A stretch of 64,000 nucleotides of DNA from Nageia nagi. Lineage: Eukaryota > Pinophyta. The notes under the pieces are model-generated. The model saw only the letters and a list, made by a program, of their open reading frames with translations, was not told the DNA's origin and made no database searches. The translations under genes and the position numbers were made by a program. Position 1 is the first letter of the stretch. Each line of letters starts with the position of its first letter. The stretch is from NCBI GenBank assembly GCA_050084985.1, contig JBITNC010000001.1, forward strand, positions 7,998,001 to 8,062,000. The letters are read 5' to 3'. This document shows positions 1-13,840 of this stretch, one piece after another.

Positions 1-973
1 CAATTTCAACCTTTAAGTTATTCTAACACTTTTATTACTAGTCACCTGGATGACTTGCTAGTTGCCTAGATGATATTGCAAGTATCATAATCACCTAAAT
101 GATCTTGATTGAGTATAATAAAATCTAGTGGGTTCACATTTTGAGCCTCTTCTTATACATTTTTACATGTTCTTGCATAGACTCTATGAACTCTACATTT
201 TCTTATGCTCATACTAGGGTTTTGTGACATCATTGCAAAGGCTACATCATATCTTAAGCTCTCCTCTCTACAACTTGGGCACACTTCACCATGCTTCATG
301 GATTGAGGTACCTTTTAGTTATTTAAGATTTTCTTAGGTTATTAATGGTTGATTTCATAGTCAATTATAGATTTGAAGCTCAAAGTATTCTTAATTGAAG
401 AGTTGTATCTTTGATTTAATCATAGATCTGCAATTGTGTGATACATTACATAGTTATTTAGGCTAATTCATCTTAGAGTTTTAAGCTAGGGTTTTAATTT
501 TAAGGTCTAAACCCTGAGGTTTAAAAATTATTTATTGTTGATTCTCTAGCATTGGAGCATTTAGATCTATTCTTTGTAGCTTTAAATTCATAGTTATTAT
601 TATCATACTTTTTCATTTGGATAGATATTTAAGTTTACATTATCTTCATCAAATATTTATCATAACTTTGTCAACTATCTTTATCATTTATCATTGTATA
701 ATCATTTTCCCATAGTATTTATGAGTCTAAATCATTATTTCATCATAGGCATTGTGATCTTTTCTAGCAACCATTTGATTGTGGATTAGGGTAACTACAA
801 CCTCTTGGAGTTGGGGTTTCACCTCAATTGGACAATCATAAGGTCTAAAGGACTTGTTATTTGAGGTCATCACTACTCTTTATTTTTTTCCTTTCATATC
901 TTGACATCATTTGCATCATTGAAGCATAAAGGAATATCTCTAAACCCTCTCTTGTCATTATTTTCAAGTCATA
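1..973. other. AT-rich stretch, no gene seen
   Basis: No open frame or motif that I can assign on either strand. The right-hand end may be the downstream part of the minus-strand gypsy remnant that follows, but nothing in it resembles RNase H or integrase. Confidence 0.5.
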
Positions 974-2125
974 TCATAGGAAAAATATATTTGAATGAAT
1001 CAAGATTCTTTGAGTACTCATAAATATTGTGAGTGATTCAAAAGCCAGGATTTTGACCCATTCACACTTATCATTGACTATGAGTTTGTTAAATGCCCAA
1101 AAGTTGATACAAATTTTCCATGAATGATCCTTCTTATGAACCATTATAATAGGATAATAATGAGGACTTAAAATAGGTTGAATGATACTTGCTTCTAATA
1201 TTTCATTCACCAATTTATCAATCTCATTATTTTGTAGATAGAGGTAGCGATAAGAATGAAAGTTGTATGGATTCTTTATCAAAATTAATTAGATGGCATG
1301 ATCATGAGGAAGACATGGGGGAAACCCATTAAAAACTTTAAAAATACCTTCATGGTGTGCTAACAACTAATGAATTTCCTCTAGTTCACTATATCCTTTC
1401 TTTATTGGTTGGATTGATAATAATTGCACCACCATGCCTTTTCCTGCATCATGAAGAAGCTTTTCCATATAGTGGTAAATAATAATTTGTGATGGCATTG
1501 AGTGGATTCCCTTAAGAGTATATTTTTATCCCCTGACAATTAATTATATCTAAAGTTGAAAAAAATCCCAAAGGATAGGCCCCAACATTCACAACCATTG
1601 AGTGCCAAGGACCACATCGTATCCTCCAAATGGAAGGGAATACATGTCATTTTGTAATTGATATTCTTCCATGTTGAGTTTGAAATTTATATATGTTTCT
1701 TTACAAGAAATATTTCTACCATTACCAATCATAACTTCAAAACTATTTTGAGGTTGTAGATAACAATTAACATTTTTTGCTACCCTTGGGTCAATGAAAT
1801 TATGTGTGCTCCCTCAATCGATCAATACAACAAGATTTTATCCCTTTAAATATTCATAAAATCTAATAGTTTATGGGGAATGAAATTTCAAATTATTATT
1901 ACAAGAAATATTTGGAGTATCCTTAATGAAATTACTAGTTTCCTCCACCATGTACATGACTACATCCTTATATACCTCAAATGGTGGCTCGATTGGGATG
2001 TTATCATTCAACATATATGATTTATGTATGGTACAACTATAGTTAGGCCTAAATGTTTTATAATAATTATATAAAAACACTTTACCCTTGTAATCCTTCA
2101 TTTCTTAAGGATTAAATTACTTTAT
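974..2125 (-). pseudogene. Ty3/gypsy gag-protease-RT remnant
   Basis: Read on the minus strand, the order is gag zinc-knuckle tail (about 2100-1871), aspartic protease (about 1860-1560) and the start of reverse transcriptase (1282-974). The protease keeps a degraded active-site neighbourhood followed by FIDPRVAK and a VVLG.QWL segment. The RT start keeps the spacing YRYLYLQNNEIDKL...IIQP...P.IMVHKKD. The same blocks occur in gypsy element G2 (protease 55.84-56.33 kb, RT from 56.54 kb), so this is a diverged relative of that family. The zinc-knuckle cysteines are mostly lost, stops and frameshifts break all three domains, and no LTRs were found around it. This looks like an old truncated copy with no function. 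Confidence 0.8.
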
Positions 2126-3261
2126 CTATAATGATCAATTTGGTTTTGTACTACTTTGAGAATTTTATGGTTTCCCAGATGGTTGCTTCATCTATTTTTG
2201 GTAAGCAGTGAACTTATCCTCAACCAATTTATCAATGAACTATGAAATAACAAGAAATTAATGATATTAAATATATATGTGACCTAATTGAATCTGACTT
2301 ATCAAAACTATTTTTACAAAAGATACAAACTTGTACTTTACTTATGATAATGAATGGGGAAAAATCCAATCAAAAGAGGATGAACAATAATCTTATCCAA
2401 AATACAGAGCCACAAATTTGACCTCAACCCAAATTTGGTGCTAAGAACCCAATGATGTCACTTGATTACCATTCCATAATACCTCACCCTTTTGATCGAT
2501 GTTTTTGTCCCACCTTCAATGCACAAAATCTCTCTTATGAACGGATAAAAGATCGTAAGAATTTAGAGCTTAGAGTATAACAAAATCTAGAGATGATAGG
2601 TGGAATTAAGAAATAATAATCAATATTGACACAAGTATATTTCCACCTATCAAGGATTTGGGATTATGTCATATCATATAATATATTTTATCATTACCAA
2701 CCCTTCCACCTTTATGAAAAATAGGTCTAGTGCTAAGCTTATTGTGATGTCGAGCTGACCTATTACCATAAAACATATAGGTAGATAAGAGTGCACATGG
2801 ACAAGAGCATTTATTTAATAAGTTAAACAAATTATTTCAAATACCTAAAAGAGTATTTTAATTAAATTAAAATTCCTTTTTAGGTATTAACAGATGCCCC
2901 ACTTTGAATATAGTTTGATACGTTTGGGATAAAGAATAAGCAAAGCATAAATTCAAAGTATAACAAGAAAAGTAAGAAATTACCCCTTGAAAATTTGTCT
3001 CATAGTGGTAACTTTGGATGCCCCAATTTTTAACAATGTTATGCCCCCTCTTTGAATTAGTTACAACATGATGGACCTCTCATCTTAAGAGCAATACAAG
3101 GTACAGAAAAAAAGAACCTAAAAAGACCTTAGATAAGAAACAATTTTGCATAAGATATCTCAAATATAAACATCATGATATGGAAAGTATGATAAGAAAG
3201 AAAACTTATCCCTAGTGACTTACTCACTAAGATTTAATAAGATGATAATCAATTTAAATTT
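2126..3261. other. No recognisable gene
   Basis: AT-rich non-coding sequence upstream (in minus-strand sense) of the gypsy remnant. It may hold the rest of gag or the leader of that element, but I see no conserved block. Confidence 0.4.
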
Positions 3262-3558
3262 ACCAACTTGGTTTTCCAATCCACCATGATGTCATGGATT
3301 TTTGATATAGATGGCCCTTCCTTACAAAGTTACCAAATGATAACATTGATCCTTCCTTACAAAGGCATCAATGATAAGAATGACCAACTTGATTACCCAA
3401 GACACCATGTTTCCATGGATTTATTTATAGGAGTTCTCCTTCCTCACAAAGGAGGCCAATGATATGAGTGACCAACTTGATTTCTCAAGCCACCATGTTT
3501 CCATGGATTTGCTGATAAGAAGGTCCCTTTTTTACAAAGGAGGCCTATGATAAATAAT
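3262..3558. repeat. Three-copy imperfect tandem repeat
   Basis: Copies start near 3262, 3383 and 3471 with ACCAACTTG. Each carries CCACCATG, a CATGGATTT block and a CCTT...TACAAAGG block, then a YATGATA motif. The two right-hand copies are about 88 bp long. The first is longer because its CCTTCCTTACAAAG block is duplicated. The short open frame across the first copies is a by-product of the repeat and does not resemble a protein family. Confidence 0.8.
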
Positions 3559-5225
3559 GATATGATATGAAAGTAATTTTAGTATACAATAAGATATGAT
3601 AAATGTTATTTATGATAAGCATCAATTTTGACAAGAAATATATGATAGAAAATATGTTATGCAAACATTTTTTTAGCAAAGTATGATAATTAAGATATGA
3701 TGGAGTTGTGATAATCAATACATAGGACAAGTAATCATTCAATTTTTTTCACAATATTCATTGATAAGAAATTTTGATAAGACATGTAACCAACATTTGA
3801 TAATCATGTTAGTAAAGAGAGTTTTGACATAGCATTATCGAAAATATCATAGCAATGTAAACTGATATGCACGAAATGAACATGTATCCATGATATGAAA
3901 ACTGAAAAGAGCATTTTGAAACACATTTTTGAAATGTGATAAGTTATTCAAAATAGAAGCACTAATGATCAATTACCATACATATATGGAAAGGATACAT
4001 GTTTTTCCTCATTTAAGCATACATACGAAATTGGTCATTTTAACCCAACGATAATGCTAGAAATGTAGCAATGATGTGGGACTAAGGAAAGTATTTTCTA
4101 AAAATGATAATTTGCTCAATTCTATGCTGCACTCATGAAGTGAAAAGAAGAGCAATCTACAATAATTTACTAGGTAGAGCAAAATTTTATTATCATTTCA
4201 TTTTAATTTAACCAAATTACCCTAAGAGGGATTTTTGATAATTTATATGTTATTGCAGATAATGATTAACCTTTTTATTACATGTAAGAAAAGAGCATAT
4301 TTAAGATATAAAATTTGATAAGGAAAGAGCTAAGTAACTTAGCAGTGGTGCACCGTTAAGGGTGAAGTAATATGTTGAGCAAAAGGCTAGAGATGTGCGT
4401 GCAAGTATTTAACAACAAAAAGAGGTTTAGAATCCATTTATCATCAAGGATAAGAGGTTAAATTGGAAAAGGGATTTATAATTAGTTTATAAATAGGTAT
4501 AATTGGGTTTCATTTGCACATTCATAATTTATCAACTTGAGCTATCATCCTCAAGATCTTTGGTATCCTATTCGACTTATGGAGAGATTATGAGGGTGCT
4601 ATTGACTTGTTGAGTGCATTCATTACAGATATAGCTAGTTAGATTACTTCACAATAAGGTCACCGATCTCTAATTATTTATTCTTCACCTTAGGGTAACC
4701 AACTACCAAACATTTCCTTATATTCTTATCCTATGCATCATTTAAAAGGTTTTTGACAATTTACTTTTTCGATTTAGTCAAGTTTTTGCTAAATTTGAAA
4801 AATTTTCTAAACATAGGGGGTAAAAATGTAGGGCTAGATTTTTGCATGTATGGGATGAAACAAAACTCAATTTAATTATACAACCTAGGATAAAGTTAAT
4901 GAGTTTCAAAAAAATTCAAAAATTAGGGGATAAAACAAGGTGGTGCCATTGGAATCCTAACGTTGTCGTTGGGATGAAATTTTTCAAAAATAACTAAAAT
5001 GACCCCTTGTACAAAATATGAAACATATTTGTACTTATTTTTTTTAAAAATACATCATTAGATTTATTTAATGGATGAAAAGCAACATATTTTAATTTTT
5101 TATGCTTTAAAATTTGACATTTGGTTACTAATATAGTTTCATGTTTGACCTAGATGCAGGACCGAACCTACTTGATGAGGTGTAAGCCATCGAGTCCAAC
5201 TATTAATGTGGATACAGAGTTTATG
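3559..5225. other. No recognisable gene
   Basis: AT-rich, rich in GATAAG/TGATAA words like the repeat to its left, so part of it may belong to the same diverged repeat. No coding similarity recognised. Confidence 0.4.
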
Positions 5226-6480
5226 TTGATTGCAAAGGAAAGGAAATGACTAGATTCATATAGACTTAGTCACATGAGGGGCATTATGCATATCCCATAT
5301 GATAAGTGTTTTTTGACTGCCCTCATGGAACATTGGTGTGATGACACCAACACGTTCCACTTACTAATGGGTGAGATGGCCATCATCATTATTGATATTC
5401 ATCACATCTTACATGTACCCATGAAGGGTACATTTATTCAAAGGGCTACTATATCTATGGTAGAGATGGAGGATCATTGCTATTGGTTGATAAGGGTTCA
5501 AGACTATCAACAACTGAAGAAGGGTGCACCCCTTCATGACACAGTATACATGCCCCTAGAGGACATAGAATTTACCTGATATTTTAGATTGTATGTTATG
5601 GTTCTTATCAATATTATTATGTGTAGCGATAAGAACCACAAGTGTTTTCACATTGGGTTCATTCCTATAGTGCGAGGGATATGCCTTCATGGGGGAAGGT
5701 ATACATGGGCACCTTGCATATTGGCCATGCTATATAAAGATATTCTTAACTTTGTTTATATGAATAAGGGAGGCAGGATTATGGCCCATTCATTTATACT
5801 ATAGGCATAGGCTTATAAGCATATCAACATAGCTTGTAATTATCTTATGATAGTGACATGAGAGTATATGGCCTACTGGTTTTGATGGTAGACCACACAA
5901 CAAATATGGATGATACGAGGAGTTGAGTAGTATCAAAGACTACCTAATTTGGGACCCATACTTTTAGTTTCCAGTATGGGAGGAGTCTAGGGAGGCATTA
6001 TCATGGCGTATGACTCTGTAATATATCCAAGGTCACAAATAGGTGACTAAATTTTGTAAGTCAGACCAAGTACTTAGATAATTTAGCATGACACAGGACA
6101 TGCATGTGTAAAGGATGTGGCCTATTATGTTTCAATACTATCAATATTGAGTGATTTCACTAGGGGTGATTGTTATGATAGGATTGACTATGGATTGGGT
6201 TGCACCAAAGGACCATGCCCCAAGGTGCCCACCCCATTTCATCAATGTACTCTAGAATACCAATGATGATTGGACTCAACGAGGCTTGACCCACTAGGAA
6301 TCGAGGATGGGGAGGGAGATGAGGCAAAGGGAGATGATGATATGGGGGAGGAGGAGGAGGAGGTGATGGATATGCTATGAGAGAATCCCATGGATGTGGA
6401 TGATATTCGACCACCTACCTAACCATCGAATCCATTCACACCATCCTCATCTGGAGTTGCAACTCCCCCAATGGACACCT
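5226..6480 (+). pseudogene. Plant mobile domain (MAIN-like) remnant
   Basis: The frame from about 5226 reads a degraded PMD: a DSYRLSH segment, then FLTALMEHWCDDTNTFHL and MGEMAIIIIDIHHILHVP. This matches the PMD signature of a leucine/alanine helix, a W....TFH turn, a GEM motif and a D...LG.P strand. The same frame continues after a stop near 5577 with GRYTWAPCILAMLYKDI, corresponding to the later W..A.LA.LYR part of the domain. Past about 5850 the similarity continues only with frameshifts, ending in an acidic tail (about 6300-6410) and a Ser/Pro-rich piece. A further Ser/Asp-rich stretch near 6640-6830 could be its 3' end. PMD proteins occur both as host genes (MAIN/MAIL family) and inside plant transposons; the stops here argue for a dead, probably transposon-borne copy. 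Confidence 0.65.
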
Positions 6481-6899
6481 TAGGTATACCTAGACTCTAA
6501 GTATTTTGTAACTAGATTATTTCAAAAAAGAAAATACTAACTATAACCATTTTGACACATGGATAGAGATTCAAGTGGTAGTGCTACAAGTGCATGTGGT
6601 GAACCTATAAATGTAGTTGAAGGTTCGTGATGACCAAATAGGAGTCCTCTAGGTAAAGATAGAGACTCTACAATATCTTCCCCAAATGATGCATCATTGG
6701 AAGCTAAAGAGGCTCCAAGATCTGATCATGATGAAGGATATTCAGCCCCTTCATTTCGAGAAGACATTGGCAGGATATCTACTAGTTATTCTAGGTCTAG
6801 GAGCAAGAATTGAGATCCATCACTTGGTTAGAGTTCCCATGGGGGGAACTAGTTTTTGTATTAGATACTTATATTTGATATACATTTATTATATATGAA

Positions 6900-7739
6900 A
6901 ACATGACTTTTTGGATTTTATATTTACGTGTTTAATTATTTGCATAGATGATATTTTTATTTGCTTTAGTTATTAATAACTAGAATTGAATTTTAACAAA
7001 AACAATATGATAACACTTTAGTTTTAAGCAAAATAAATTTATAAAAAATGGTATAGAATACTTTGTTAATTAATTAAAAAAATTTTTATCATAAATGGAA
7101 ATGTAAACAATGTTGAGACATGATGATTTTAGCAAAACATAGTCATACACAAGCTCTATAAATTTAAAAACAATCATGTTAATGGTAAGTAAAACATAGC
7201 AGCAGAGCTAGAATACAACAAAAACACTCAAACAAGGAAGAAAAGTTAAAAAAAATATATATATATGCTTAGGAAATGGCCCAATTAACAAAAAAAGAGG
7301 CCTATAATTTAATGAATGAAGAAGTAAACAATGCTTACATATTAGTTTCCAATTCATCAAATTTGCTAATTATTTTCCATAAAGATGAAGTAAAGCAAAC
7401 AAGTATGTACATATTTTTTAAAATAAAACACATATATCTAAGATATTATGAATTATTTTTGGTTATATTAGGAATGGAACGATGGTGCTAGATTCCAACA
7501 CCATCACTTGGGTTATGGAACATAAAATAAATAAATTTTAAAATAAGCATTATAAATTTTGGGAAAATAATGAAACGTAAAAATGGAAAATATGATAAAA
7601 TAATTTATGGAATAGACCAAACACCATCAACATCAAGAACCATACCTAAAATACATGGTTGTCGAGCTTATTATTATGGTCGATGGATAGTCATACTGTT
7701 GGTATGCAACTTCTTTCCATCATCATCAATTTTTGCCTT
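6900..7739. other. No recognisable gene
   Basis: AT-rich spacer with a short TA run near 7255-7266. Short open frames here match nothing I know. Confidence 0.4.
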
Positions 7740-8720
7740 CTTGAATTATGGGAATGGATTATTGAAGATCTTCAACCTTTGATTTTGGGGATGTAGTGGT
7801 CCATCCTATACTACTTTAAACTTATGCTGGTGCAAAACCTCATTTGAAACTTCATAATCAAATTTAAATTTTCCTTTGTCATGTAAATCTTGGATTATAT
7901 TTTTGAGGTGATAATACTCGTTTGTGGTATGACTAACTCTTCTAGATGGAAATTACAAAAGAGGTGTGCCTGATAGCCTAGAGGTTTAATTCAGGGGGGC
8001 TCTTTCATTAGCAGATAATGAACTAGAATCATGGTTACCAAGGCATCTAAGATCTCACTAATATCCTTATGAAACTCAATATACTACCTATGTGACTTTC
8101 TAAGTTACCAATCTTATATACCATCATGGCTAACATGAGCTATCATTTTGACTTTAAGCTCATTGTGATGGATCTTTCTAGGTTTATCAAGAGACATAAA
8201 TTTTTGGACTAAATTTGGCTTCATCTGGGCTAAGGGTTCATTGAAGGCTTTGTGACAGGCTTCTTTACTAATAATTTCATCTATTAGTTTATCATATGGA
8301 TAATCCTGGAAATCTAAAAAATCACATCTACAAGATGATAACAAGGCTCGAAAAAAAGAACATTATTCTTTTCTTTGGTAGGGATATGGACTTAGCTACT
8401 TTGGACCATTCAATAATAAAATCATTAACAAGTTGATCTTACTTCCATTTTAGGGTGTACATGTCTAAGGGAGATGGTTCTTAAGTTATGAACAAGTTAT
8501 ATCAATCCAAAAAAGCTTTAACAACATCATCAAAACATTTAATACTTTCATTAGGTAGATTAGTAAAGCACAACAATGATTCAAATTTTAAACTAAGAAG
8601 GAACAATTTAACCAGCAAATCATCATCATTTGTAAATGAAATAACCTTTAAGTGATACTGATGGTTAAATTAGTTAACCCTTTTATTGGTAAGTATTAAT
8701 TTAATCTTACATTAGATGAT
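7740..8720 (-). pseudogene. Gypsy (Tat-like) gag remnant
   Basis: Reading the minus strand from about 8600 gives a capsid-like run: a CF.DVVKAFLD.Y segment, then LKWK..QLVNDFIIEWSK (compare F.DFL.RWR in plant gypsy gag), then FLDFQDYPYDKLIDEI. Near 7990-7850 there is a decayed FCNFH...E segment followed by IYMTKENLNL, resembling the C.FH...GH.T..C..L...I..L finger region of Tat-type gag. Near 7790 an NNPFP motif follows, as is usual after that finger. Stops and frame changes interrupt it, and no protease or LTR is seen, so this is a fragment. It is in the opposite orientation to element G1 and too diverged to call the same family. Confidence 0.6.
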
Positions 8721-11498
8721 CTAGAGTTATAATATCCATGAATTATTGAAAACTCTACTTATACAACATGGTTCTAGATTGTCCTTGCCACAAGGTTCAT
8801 TACTAGGCCAAGCTTTTCTTAGATTTTTTTCATTCAAGGACCACTAGGTTATAAATATCTACAAGGTTCATTTGTTTGAATATATTCAAGAGAATAATCA
8901 TAAACAAAGTATTCACCTTCATATAAATAATTCTCAAGTTAATACTTAACATGTATTTAATATTGAGTTGTCCTAACTTCAAACAAACTAATTGTAGTAT
9001 TATTAGACAACCTATACTTTTTCTTTTGGTTAATTATCAACCTTATATTTTCAAGATCTTATCATCTATGAGATAGTTAGGTCCTAGATTAATTCCAATT
9101 AGGCTCATTTGATTTAGGTTATTATCTCTTTGAATGTCATCTCATAAGATTAATATTATCATTGAGTAACTTCATCTATAAAATTAACATTATTTCAACT
9201 CTTAACAACTAAGGTCTATTCCTTCTTATAAGAGTTATACATAATTTTTAATCATAATATCTCTCATTATGTCATGTTTTGCTTTTGTTATAAAATGTAA
9301 AACATTAATTATAACACAATAAACATACACATAATATGAATAATATGATTTGTTTTAAATGGGGAAACCCATCCAATTTTATAAGTCATCATGAAAAAAA
9401 TAGTTACACATAAGGCTTAATGCCTTTATTACAATGAATCCATTTGACCTTATTCAAGTATGCTCCAAAAAATTTATTACAAAATTACACCTTTTTTTTG
9501 GAAACCATGTTACAGTAGTATAATTACTAGAAACACCACCTCTTTCTCTACAAATATTTTAAAAGAAAGGTAATCCAAAGCTCTTTGCATTTTAACCTCA
9601 AAAAGCTCAAGAAAACTCCAACCTTTTCTAATATATAATTCAATGCTTATTACTCTATATGCAAAAATACAAACTAAATTATGAAATAATAATTAACTAA
9701 AGATCCATTTCAAAATTATTTCAAACTTATGAAAATTCACATCTACTTTGAATTTCATAAATTTTACGAACTGATATTTTTGTAATTTACCAATCTTATT
9801 TCAAAAATTGAATAATTAAATCTCCATGCAAATATTTCTATAAAAAATTTGAAAAAAATATTTATGCAAGAGTTTCACATAAATTTACTACTTCCTTTGA
9901 TTAACCGAAGTGTAAATTAATGAAACAATAAAAAATAAAAGTATATAATTTTTTATATACTATCTGAAATATTTTATGCAAGATATACACTTACTTCATC
10001 TTTTCATTAATTTAAAATTAATGAAACTTTTAAAAATAATTAGTATATCATTTACTATATACATTATGGAAACCCTATAATTTATTTATGTCAAATAATT
10101 CACAATTAACTTATTATTTCTTTCATTTTCTTAAATATAAGTTAATGGAAAACTTGACAATTTAAATATCATGACTAGTTTATCTTTGAAACTATTTGCC
10201 TTCCGCTTTCATATGCTTAAAATGCAAATGATTTCATGCTACCATTAACTTAACTATCACCCAATAGTAACAAAATTTCATGCATTTCAAACCATTCTTT
10301 AAAAAAGGCATCCATGCCTTATTATTATAGCAAACATTTAGCTAGTTATACCAATATATCATACAATTTTGATGTCTCTTTATGCCAAGCGACCATGAAT
10401 GGCCTTTTCACAAAATTCGTATAGAATATGTAGTATTGTATTTTTTTATAAGCTCAAACTGTGCACAATGAAAATATGCAAAATTTAGGGGTATTTTTTT
10501 TCACATTTAAGAGATAATATTACAACCTAATGCTTGTTGTGTAACCAATATTATATAGCAATATGCAAAAGAAGACTCAACCCATACGAATGCAACTCAT
10601 ATGTAAGCAAATGTAGGTAGAACTATAATACTGAAATGTAGTCCTTATTTTCTTAAGACTTAAAGATTATTTTCATAATAGTATTACTCTCATCCAAAGC
10701 ATACATGAAATAGATCAATACCATTATAATGTATAGCCAGATACAAGTGTAAAAGGAGAGAATCAATGAAGTAAGAAAAATCATCTAGCATACCTTTCAA
10801 TGCCTAACACCCCAAAAGCTTGCATACACAGACCCAAATCTCAACACTGTGGTGTATCCTCTTCAGCTTCTATGCACCTCCTCTTTCTCCCTTATTTCCT
10901 TGTAAAATATGTTAAACACCATAAAATGAGTTTCTATATTTCCCCCCCCCTACAACTATCATTACCTCCATTAATGGTGTCTCTTATACTTCACATCAAC
11001 CTTGTGCTTCTTCCAACCAACACTCTATGGGGTTTGGTGACAAAATGGCCTAAGATTGAGCCATAATGCCCCCTTTCCTAACATGCCATGCTCCCAACCA
11101 TAGCTCTCTCCTATCTCCCATGTAGAGCATCCAATTTTCCCCCATGATGGAGGCAAGCTCACCCAGGTTGAAATACTTTTCTATCTCCCAAATTGTGCCA
11201 AGATATTAATCTCAAGGCTTTGTTATCCAGATCAACTCCCAATGATCCAATCAATAATGGAAAATATTATTGGTTCATTAATGCATTGCACCAGGCTTGG
11301 TGTGAAGAGATTTCCATAAATACATCTAACATTTACCTTGCATATTTTTAACAAAATACAATGATAACATTGCCCTAATCCCTATGCATGTCTTTTTCAA
11401 AGATTATGCTAATAATAGGTTCTTAATATTCAATGTCAAAATTAAACATATTTTAGTTTCAATTGATAGGTAATTAATAAATTGATATTGGGATATGT

Positions 11499-11538
<40 letters not shown>

Positions 11539-11949
11539 GACATCTCACAACCTCTATAATATTAGGCTATAAAAAATAATAGGCTTACGTATTCCATTTT
11601 AATTATATTATAAAACTCATATATCATCTATATGAATTTATATGGCAAGAAGTTAGGCTTTTATCCCTTTTAAATAATAATCTCATTATTGTATGAGGAT
11701 AATCGAAGCCTTTAATAATATTTTATATCAAGCAATATACTATAAATTTGTAAGTTTATCCCATAATCATATATAAATAAGGATATTATTATTCATGAAA
11801 TTTAATTTCCATTTTACCAACCATCCTTTATTGTTCTCAAGTGAACATTCCTTTCATCAAGCTCAACCTAGCTACACACCAAAATTAGGTTAGAAAATAA
11901 TATTCTCTCACCAAAATTAGTTGCAATATTTGTCAAATTCCTTATGTTT
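8721..11949. other. Long AT-rich stretch without a recognisable gene
   Basis: No protein similarity on either strand. It contains a poly-C run near 10941-10949, a CT-rich stretch at 10.8-11.1 kb and a (TA)n microsatellite. Part of it could be LTR or non-coding transposon sequence, but I found no paired repeats. Confidence 0.4.
11502..11533. repeat. (TA)n microsatellite
   Basis: About 16 uninterrupted AT dinucleotides. Confidence 0.95.
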
Positions 11950-13840
11950 CCCACCTACCTTTGTTTCCTTTTCAACTCTCTATTCTTTGGTTGTTGCAGT
12001 CTTTCCTTCTCCCTCCTTTGTCTCATTAACTACCTTTCAATTTTATGCTCTTCCTTCCTTTTTCTTTCTTCAATTTGATGAAGTTTCTTTGCATCCAAAT
12101 GCTCTTTCTTCCTTGCTTTTAGTTTTTCAAGTTCTAATTTTCTTGATTCTTGTTACTTATGCAAAATTATGTAATCATTTATAGTAAGGATTTGAGATTT
12201 CCTACCCAATCTATGTGCAATTCATTAGAGGGAGTGGACTTCTTTCTAACCCTTTCAATGGGTAAATTCAAAAAATTATTCAACTTACCTAGATTGCATA
12301 ACACTTGCTCATTGATTATTTCAACTTCAACTTCATTATGATCTAAATTTGTAGTATTCTAATTTGTTGTATCTACATAATAATGAATCACCTTTGATCT
12401 TGTTCCTAGAGGTGTAGAAGGCATGGAAAAATAGGTTTCTTCATTGTACAAATCAATTTGCACTCCTAAGTTTGCAACATCTTCTTTAACCCAATATGAT
12501 GGGTCAAACTATGTTGGTAAGCTTATATCATCATGCAAGTCATTTTCATATTTAGTTTTGCTAACATCAGTAGGTGAACTTGTGTTTCTAATTAGGTTAT
12601 ATGTTATTATGGATTGTTCTAGTTTCACATGTGCCAAATATTATTCCACTTCCTTATCTACATAACCATCAAACCTTAAGATTATTGAAATATCTGCAAT
12701 CTCAACATCTTCTTCTACAATAAATACCTCACTTGGTCTCATGTCATTATAAAGTGCTTCTCTATTCACTGATCATATTCCAATCCTTTAAAAACCTATT
12801 ATTATGTTATCAGACACAAGGAAAATCTTGAAAGTTTTGCTTGCAAGTTTTGCTAATTCTATTCTCATTATTTATATGTGGATGTTTTTCCATCCACTTT
12901 GACATTTATGTTTTAAAATACATCTTAAATGGAGAGAATACACTTACATATAAAGGTTGTAGTTTATGGTTAGTATGTGCAGGAAATGTAAGAAGATCAA
13001 TACCAAGAGATCTTGCCTCTTGAATCATGGATAAATCCATGTGGCTTCCATGTACATCAAAAATAAGGATATGTCCATTTGTGGATGAATACCTACTTAG
13101 AATTGATTTGGAAAAATGGTGCAACCAACATAGGAATAACCCCTTAGTCATACAAGCATGAGATTGTGCTATCATGTAGGCCCTTGCTTCACAAATTGTA
13201 ATTAAATTTTTCAACTATCTCATTGCCTTGAAAATGTAGAATCATGTAGTGTTGTATCCTATTGCATTCATACAACATGAAATTGTTATCTATTCTCTAT
13301 ATTTGGATAGTATATGTGGCACACTTGTACTACCCATCTTCGTAATCACTTGCATTCCATACTTTTTGCCTAATTGTACACCTGTTTCATCATAGTTTTA
13401 GATATTCATTGGTTCATATTGATTAGAATTGTACAAATTTTTCAAATTATCATAAAAATCAACAATAATGGATGGTTGTAACATCATGACTCTATCCCTA
13501 CCTAAATTTTCTATAATCCTTGTAGTCAAACCTAGATGACATTTACGGAAACCCATCCACCATGATCTACCTAGTAATCCATTCTTAAATGGATTTGGCT
13601 TTATTTTATAGGTGTAGGTCATATGTGATTTCAACATAATAAACTCTAAACCATGAACAAGTTAAGATAAGTCTTTGAACCATTCAATGACTTCCAACTC
13701 TTCTTCCATAAAAAGGATTGTTGGTGATCCCTTTTTTTTTTGTTGTTAATCTTAATATCCAATGTGTTAAATTGGTATAAGGGACTTCCCATTACTTTAT
13801 GAAGCTATTATCCTTTACATATTTTATGGCATGATCCATA
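11950..13840 (-). pseudogene. pogo/Tigger-like DDE transposase remnant
   Basis: Read on the minus strand. About 13840-13740 is a psq-like helix-turn-helix. About 13720-13430 is a CENP-B-type HTH with EEELEVIEWFKDL, then FKNGLLGRSWWMGFRK and the FYDNL segment. The DDE_1 nuclease core runs from about 13400 to 12900. The first catalytic Asp lies in NYDETG (codon 13391-13389) and the second in IFDVHGSHMDL. The third position reads QPLYVSVFSPFK, where the family has QPLDV, so the third Asp is Tyr. A charged, lysine-rich C-terminal tail seems to continue to about 11950. Several in-frame stops and frameshifts make it inactive. I did not find terminal inverted repeats or a TA duplication. Similar transposases are known in animals, fungi and some plants. 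Confidence 0.8.

Noticed and set aside
3268-3462. Short open frame in the 3.3 kb tandem repeat
   Set aside because: It exists only because the repeat unit lacks stops in this frame, and it has no similarity to any family I know.
6160-6414. Proline-rich minus-strand open frame
   Set aside because: It is the antisense of the acidic GAG-rich tail of the PMD remnant; the proline run comes from a GGAGGAGG repeat.
12841-13023. Plus-strand open frames across 11.9-13.1 kb
   Set aside because: They are shadows of the minus-strand transposase, which shows motifs in the right order.
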